Source: Entonaema liquescens
Taxonomy: Eukaryota > Ascomycota > Sordariomycetes > Xylariales > Xylariaceae
Length of the DNA: 64,000 nt
Assembly (NCBI GenBank): GCA_902805475.1
Contig: CADCSX010000006.1
Coordinates: forward strand, 1,984,001-2,048,000
Direction of reading: 5' to 3'
A program made the translations under genes and the position numbers. The notes below the pieces were generated by a model. The model was not told the origin of the DNA and did not search any database. It saw only the letters and a program-made list of their open reading frames with translations. How positions within the stretch are numbered: position 1 is the first letter of the stretch; each line of letters starts with the position of its first letter. This document shows positions 58,565 through 64,000 of the stretch, one piece after another.

Positions 58565-60236
58565 AACAGTTGCATCATACTTCCATAGAACTTTCTTTTT
58601 TTTTTTTTTTCTAGTTCCCTTTGTATTACATGTATGGTTTAAACATAGGCGTATAGGTCCGCTTGTCGTCAAGTAAAACTCAGGAAGGCGTGCGAAGGAT
58701 AATCATCATTGCTTTTTTGAGACTCGTCTTCGGTATACGAAGCAAGCGGGTTTAGTGTAATTCTAACTGTTAGAACACATAAGGTTAGGTAGAATTGTCT
58801 AGTTCTTCTCGGAGGGAAGAAACTAAGAACAATAGACTTGGATTTTATTTTATACTTGTCTGAGTATCTCGCGCTGTATTAATATATCAAAAGCTAGTGG
58901 ATTTAAAATAGCCTATTGGTAGAATGAATATATTTGGCATTGTATGAATATTCATAGATGGTAAGAATACCAACCTAGGTAGGTGGTTTGAAGATATTTT
59001 ACTACCAGTTTTACATATACAGCTTGGATCCTATGTATGCTATGTATGACAATGGCACGTAAGGGCGTCTCGATGTTGCGTCAAAAGCTGGGAGGTCACA
59101 ATTTCATCTTGGAGATCAATTACCTTGTTTTGTACAACGTCATGGGTTGCACGAGCATCGCGATGCTCATAGTCCAAGATTTCTAAAGATGCTAAGATTC
59201 TAAGCGTGGATGAGATCAAGATCGCGGGTGCCCGTTTAAGTTGGAATCGCCACGCGGATTGGAGGTTTACATAACCCCGGATTTGCTCGGCGACCCACAC
59301 ACCTTGCATAAGCAAAATGCACTAAGTTAGGCCTAGTGACTTCTTTTCTCCAAAGCTCAGCTGTGGTCCTGTGGAAAAGATGTCAGTCTCCATATTTCCG
59401 ACGGTGAGAGTCAATTACAGGGGTCCAAGCGAATACTAGCTTTTGCATGTTTACTTGGCGTTCCAACGTGGTTCCAGGGGAAATTGATTTTGGTATACGG
59501 GTTATATAGGGGCATGAGGGATGGTAAGTTTGTATGGGATAACTTAGTTATTCGAAAAGTCAATTGCTCTTTTAAGATCAACGGGTAGTTCTGTAGTAAG
59601 ATAGACTAACTATGATTCATGATAAGTTGGACTTTTAAATTGTAAGATGTCAGAAATGAACACATAAGATCCAAACAGTATAGTGTCTATATTTAGGTAC
59701 AGTGTACACAAAGCATTGTACAATTACACATATGGAAGTTAACCCCATAATACCTCTCGGATGTACAGAATAGGTACTACGGATCTGATTTTAGGTAGTC
59801 GCTAGTTCATCCCAAGTGTCCCCCCAAAAACTCCATCACCTGCTTCGATCGCAACACCAACTAGAACAACTTACGGTTGCTCCTTTTCGTTTAGGTATTG
59901 TTCGAGTCGACAAGTCCCCTGTCATTAGGTAAAAAGAGGGTAAAAAAAGGTTTAAAAAAAAGGGGGGGGGGATTGTTCAATTCGGATCCAATTCGAGTTT
60001 TTATGTTTTATGCCGCCCAAAGTTGGCCGACGCTAGTTAAAGTTACGGTTAGCTTGATGAGGCTAGGGGTCCTTTCCAGGCGTTACCAGGGGTTCATTTG
60101 AACATTGAACAAATGATGCTTGCAGTTTAGGTACTTGCTGCTTTTGGTTTTCTATCTGGGTCTAATCTGCGTGTATCACTTTTCGAGTCTTTGCCGTACG
60201 CTGACTTAATTATTCAACATCCACATTAAAAAAAAT
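58565..60236. other. 1.7-kb intergenic region
   Basis: No supported gene. T14 tract at 58597-58611 downstream of the DGAT2 stop. A purine tract ending in A8G10 lies at 59930-59972. Upstream part of the transporter promoter. Confidence 0.55.
59930..59972. repeat. Polypurine tract ending in a G10 run
   Basis: Almost uninterrupted A/G sequence with A7-A8 runs and a final run of ten G, about 265 nt upstream of the transporter start. Prone to sequencing error and able to form G-rich structure. Confidence 0.8.
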
Positions 60237-62214
60237 ATGTCTTCTTCTCCTTTGTCCAATAATCATCTTTCCCAATCCCAAAGACGCCTATCTACTCTTC
60301 CCTCACCGTCTCATCCCGCCACACTATCTGTTAAAAGCGTACTTACACCTAATTCCACGAATCCCGACTTCTCCAATCCCTCATCAGCATCTTCCGCCAC
60401 CACTAGCTTTAAGGTAGATTGGTCGTCTGATGGTGCTAACCATTCCTCTTCTAACCCTGCCGGCCGCCGTCTTGAGGATATCGAGATGGATTCTATAGCT
60501 CCTCAAGGCCATCGTCGCCGCCGAAGTACTCTTACTGCCAACCCCAACATCCCTCAGCCGTCCGATTCGCGGACTCCACGACCACGCTCTACTAGTCGTA
60601 AAAGTCTGGGGGGGTTAGAAGGCAAAATCTCCGAAGAGGATCAGCGCCGGGACGCGTCAAGATCGGACAGCAAGGAAGATGACAGCTTGTCTGAAGAAGA
60701 CCTACACGATGATGAAGAAACAGGTCTGACGAAGAAGGATAAGCGAAGAAAACGTGCCAAGAGACGGCGCAATACGAGGTTAGACCAGAGGATCGCACGG
60801 GACAAGATTACGGACGAGGAGCGAAAAGAGGCAGATCAGGATGTGTTTAAGAAATTGGCTGTCAACGCTGTTCTAATTGGGCTTTGGTATTTATTTTCGC
60901 TTTCAATCTCTTTAGTAAGTCAACTTATATTTCTCGTGAAGACTCTTGAAGAGGTATATGAATTATATATGCCCAGTTGCTAACAGAAATCACAACTTAT
61001 AGTACAACAAATGGATGTTCGATTCGGGCCAACTTAACTTCGCTTTCCCCTTATTTACCACATCAATGCACATGCTCGTGCAATTTTCCCTTGCGAGTTT
61101 AGTATTATACTTCGTACCCTCCTTACGGCCTAATAATAGCCAACATAATTCCGACTTGGGCCGATCGAGACACGAGTCCGAGCCTGAACGACCTCTTATG
61201 ACCAAACTATTTTATTTGACGAGAATTGGGCCGTGTGGTGCGGCAACTGGTTTAGATATTGGACTTGGAAATACATCCTTGAAGTTCATAACCCTTACAT
61301 TTTATAGTATGTGCCGATATATGTTTCACGATGAGAACTTGAAAGCTAACCTATATATAGCTATGTGTAAATCTTCGTCCCTAGCTTTCGTATTAATATT
61401 CGCCTTTGTATTCCGCCTCGAAACTCCTACCTGGAAGCTAGTTAGCATTATCGCAGCTATGACAGCCGGTGTGGTAATGATGGTAGCAGGAGAGGTTGAG
61501 TTCCAACTCGGAGGATTTATTCTCGTAATATCTGCTGCCTTTTTCTCTGGCTTCCGCTGGGGTCTGACGCAGATCCTCCTACTTCGAAACCCCGCCACGT
61601 CAAACCCGTTCTCTAGCATCTTCTTCCTTGCGCCGGTTATGTTCGCCACGCTGATAGTAATCGCAATACCTGTGGAAGGGTTCTTCGAATTGATCGAGGG
61701 GTTGAAGGTATTGGCCAATGAATGGGGTGCCATCAGAACCCCTCTTATCCTTCTCTTTCCAGGAACGATCGCCTTCTTGATGACTGCCAGCGAATTCGCT
61801 CTGCTGCAGCGAAGCAGCGTTGTCACACTTTCCATTGCCGGTATCTTCAAAGAGGTCGTGACTATTTCTGCGGCAGCGTTAGTTTTCGACGATAAGCTTA
61901 CGCCTATCAACATTTCCGGTCTTGTTGTGACCATCTGTGCTATTGGCGCATACAACTGGATCAAGTTGAGTAAGATGCGCAACGACGCCCGATTGGAAGC
62001 ACACAACCGAGGTTACCAGCAGGCGCAATCGGGTTCATCGAGCGAGTTCGAACGCGGAAGCGATTCGGACGAGGAAGACGCGGGACTCCTAGCCCATGAG
62101 GAAGCGAGCGGGATTGAGGACAATCTGCTACCAGCCGATGGAGATATAATATCACATGCAGGTCCCTCTAGCTCGACAGAACCTCATCGGACTGAACGTT
62201 CCCGAGAAGATTGA
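60237..62214 (+). CDS. Triose-phosphate/nucleotide-sugar transporter family (SLC35C2/YML038C-like), 611 aa
   Basis: Golgi/ER drug/metabolite-transporter superfamily member. Exons 60237-60914, 61003-61306 and 61361-62214. The second intron (61307-61360, 54 nt) is in frame and would be read through by an ORF scan. It has GTATGT, GCTAAC and TATAG, and its removal restores FITLTFYTMCKSSSLAFVLIFA, the conserved family block. The N-terminal 200 residues are Ser/Pro-rich then highly charged. About ten membrane segments follow, from LAVNAVLIGLWYLFSLSISL with YNKWMF across the first junction. GFRWGLTQILL and SVVTLSIAGIFKEVVTI are the other TPT hallmarks. The tail is acidic and cytosolic-like. Substrate unknown. 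Confidence 0.9.
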
Positions 62215-63040
62215 TTATCGTATGCCGCATTTCATTTGTAAAAGGTTTATCAACGGAATAGAAGCATAGGAAATATGGCGCAACTTGTACATCTATATGG
62301 GATTCAGCATAGTCAAATGCGGCAGTTCAACAACTAGTCTGCACGCACGACAGAAAGGCCAATGGGACGAGTGAACCAGTCGCCTGAGAAGCATAACGCC
62401 GATTATTGCATTGACAGGAGTAGTAAAGGGCCCTTGGTAAAAGGGGCAGGCCCACGCATTTATCTACCAGATAGGTAGCAATCATCGACTGGCCGGTCGA
62501 TCAGTTGGACAGAAGCAAGCAAATCTCCTACATTCAAAGCTCAAAGCACATAAGTAGGAGGAAAGGAAGGGAGCGGAGGACCCGGTGTGAAAGCCCGATC
62601 AAGCAGTGAGCAGACATATTAGCAAGATACCCTCAATTGCAAATATAGAGAAGACCCATACAGCTTGCTATTTAGATACGGACACATGTCGAGTGGATTA
62701 TAGAAAGTTGTAGAAATAAGTTTTATAGAAGGGCTGCCTGTACGTACGGGGTTTTCTAGGTGGTTAATGTGTTGAATTGGGAATTGGCACAGGATCAAAT
62801 TTGTAGCAAGACTCAATACTATCGATCATATCATAGCGTGCGACGTACAAGTATAACTTGGTGTTCTGTCATGTTTGATTAGTATAATAGTTATGCTCCG
62901 TGGTATCTAGAAACAGGTCTTCTGATCCAGTCTGCGCGTCTTTAACGCCTGATATTAAAACACACCCAGCGTTACAACGCCATAATTATGCATGCAGGTA
63001 TAACCACGAGCAAGGTATATACATATCCTCCCCCTGTTAC
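62215..63040. other. Convergent intergenic region
   Basis: 826 nt between the transporter and the RRM gene 3' ends; only short unsupported ORFs. Confidence 0.55.
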
Positions 63041-64000
63041 TCAACCCAATAACTTCAGCCCGCCCTTCGTCTTCTGACCCGGCTTATGCACGCCCGTCGG
63101 GACAGGGCCGAGATGAGGTTCGTGGGCATCTTCGCGCTTCCCTGCGCCGGAACCATTACCACCGTTACCACCGCGGTTCTTATTCTTGTTCTTGTTCTTG
63201 TTCTTGCCGTTCTTGTTCCAGCGGTTGTTGTCCTTGACGACGGTGGGCTTGATCTCGGTGGTGCTCTTGCGCACGACGACCGGGTGGCTCTGGATGTACT
63301 TGCCGTTCATCTCCTTGGCCGCCTGGAAGAACTCGTCCGGGTCGCTGAAGGACACGAACCCGTACCCCTTGGACTTGGACGTTATCTTGTCCCGGATCAC
63401 GCGCGCCTTCTGCAGCGACTTCCACTGCGAGAAGGCTTTGTACAGAGATTCGTCCGTTGTTTCGCCCGCTAGGTTACCGACGAAGAGCCGCAGGTGCGAC
63501 GGGTCCCACTCGAGGAGCGTGTCGTCGGACCACTTCTGCCCACCGCCTGCTCGCACCACCGTCTTCTTCTTCTCGCCATTCGCCGCCGCGGTATTAGCCG
63601 CTGTTGCGGCGGCCGCACCGGCGCTTGGTTCCGCAGCATACGTCGTCGTTGCGCCGTTACCGTAACCTCGATTGCCAGATCCTGCACCCGCTGCTCCTGC
63701 CGCTGCCGGCGCGCCAGCACCCCCTTCCTTAGTGGGATCTTTCACGTATGCGCTCTGCCACTGCGCGATCTGCGCCGCCATGTCCGGGTCGTAGTCGTCG
63801 TTCTTCGCCTGGTTGGGAGCCGGGAAGGGGTTGCGGATCTGGGGGGGCGCGGCGTAGGACGGGGCCGCGGCGGTGGGAGCAGGAGCAGCAGCAGCAGCAG
63901 CAGCTGTGTGCGTCGCGCCGTAGTAGCTCTGCTGGTAGCCCTGCTGCTGCTGGTGGTGTCCAGGGTACGAGTACGGATTCGCTACCGCAGCCGGGGGTGG
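63041..64000 (-). CDS. RBM42-like RRM RNA-binding protein, 5' end beyond the window
   Basis: Open from the window edge without an intron to the stop at 63041, 319 codons present plus the stop. The N-terminal part is Gln/Tyr/Ala/Pro low complexity, with a CAG/GCA microsatellite near 63885-63905 encoding alanine. It is followed by PQIRNPFPAPNQAKNDDYDPD and MAAQIAQWQSAYVKD. Then come a Gly/Ala linker and GGQKWSDDTLLEWDPSHLRLFVGNLAGETTDE, which begins the single RRM with RNP2 (LFVGNL) and RNP1 (KGYGFVSFSD). The C-terminus is Asn/Lys-rich (NKNGKNKNKNKNK) and ends QKTKGGLKLLG. The arrangement of WEDxTLxEW-like lead-in and RRM is that of RBM42, a splicing-associated protein. The true start lies past 64000. 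Confidence 0.88.
   Translation of the reverse strand, partial: PPPAAVANPYSYPGHHQQQQGYQQSYYGATHTAAAAAAAPAPTAAAPSYAAPPQIRNPFPAPNQAKNDDYDPDMAAQIAQWQSAYVKDPTKEGGAGAPAAAGAAGAGSGNRGYGNGATTTYAAEPSAGAAAATAANTAAANGEKKKTVVRAGGGQKWSDDTLLEWDPSHLRLFVGNLAGETTDESLYKAFSQWKSLQKARVIRDKITSKSKGYGFVSFSDPDEFFQAAKEMNGKYIQSHPVVVRKSTTEIKPTVVKDNNRWNKNGKNKNKNKNKNRGGNGGNGSGAGKREDAHEPHLGPVPTGVHKPGQKTKGGLKLLG

Noticed and set aside
1..64000. CRISPR arrays, rRNA and tRNA genes
   Set aside because: No repeat-spacer pattern, no rRNA-like sequence and no tRNA cloverleaf with B-box recognised by eye; a tRNAscan run would be decisive.

Overview
The window is nuclear DNA of a filamentous ascomycete (Pezizomycotina, probably Sordariomycetes). 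The evidence is many short phase-consistent introns of about 50-90 nt with GT..AG ends and CTAAC-like branch sites, no operons, and typical fungal families: a Zn2Cys6 regulator, an ArAE-type membrane protein, Clr2, Spt3, IST1, a Yra1-like export factor and a microsomal P450. The order assignment is inference from family resemblance only.

Layout. 0.1-1.35 kb holds a D-amino-acid oxidase gene. 1.35-14 kb is gene-poor and rich in microsatellites, with one supported gene, a triple zinc-ribbon protein at 8.1-9.2 kb. From 14 kb the window is gene-dense: Clr2 (14-15.9), an SDR (17.8-18.9), the AP-2 sigma subunit (19.3-19.8), a zinc-knuckle protein (20.7-22.6), IST1 (23.6-24.6), a large ArAE/DUF2421 membrane protein (25.3-29.3), a fungal multispan membrane protein (29.5-31.6), an orphan (32.1-33.0), a phosphoglycerate-mutase-like protein (33.5-34.4), Spt3 (35.1-36.1), the PP2A leucine carboxyl methyltransferase (36.6-37.7) and a membrane protein (38.5-39.7). 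A Zn2Cys6 regulator, an SDR and a P450 form a compact trio at 41.1-46.0. Then come a 6PGDH-like NAD-binding protein (47.7-48.8), the Yra1/ALY mRNA export factor with eight exons (49.1-50.6), a mitochondrial FIST-like protein (51.1-52.7), a 476-bp MITE (53.27-53.74), a PI-PLC-X protein (53.9-55.3), a DGAT2 acyltransferase (56.5-58.6), a triose-phosphate/nucleotide-sugar transporter family protein (60.2-62.2) and a 5'-truncated RRM protein running off the right edge.

Most genes are unrelated housekeeping functions: silencing and transcription (Clr2, Spt3), mRNA export (Yra1), membrane traffic (AP2S, IST1), PP2A methylation and lipid storage. The regulator-SDR-P450 trio is the one place where neighbours plausibly act together.

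The most consequential technical observation is that several otherwise well-conserved genes are broken by single frame shifts at short homopolymers or dinucleotide runs (near 22,058, 34,053, 39,146 and perhaps 41,992). This looks more like uncorrected assembly indels than real pseudogenes. The most interesting elements are the MITE with near-perfect terminal inverted repeats, the trio with repeated motifs in its divergent promoter, a TAATG-overlapping second ORF directly after Spt3, and the FIST-like mitochondrial protein. All exon models are read by eye from splice signals and phase; no database search was run.
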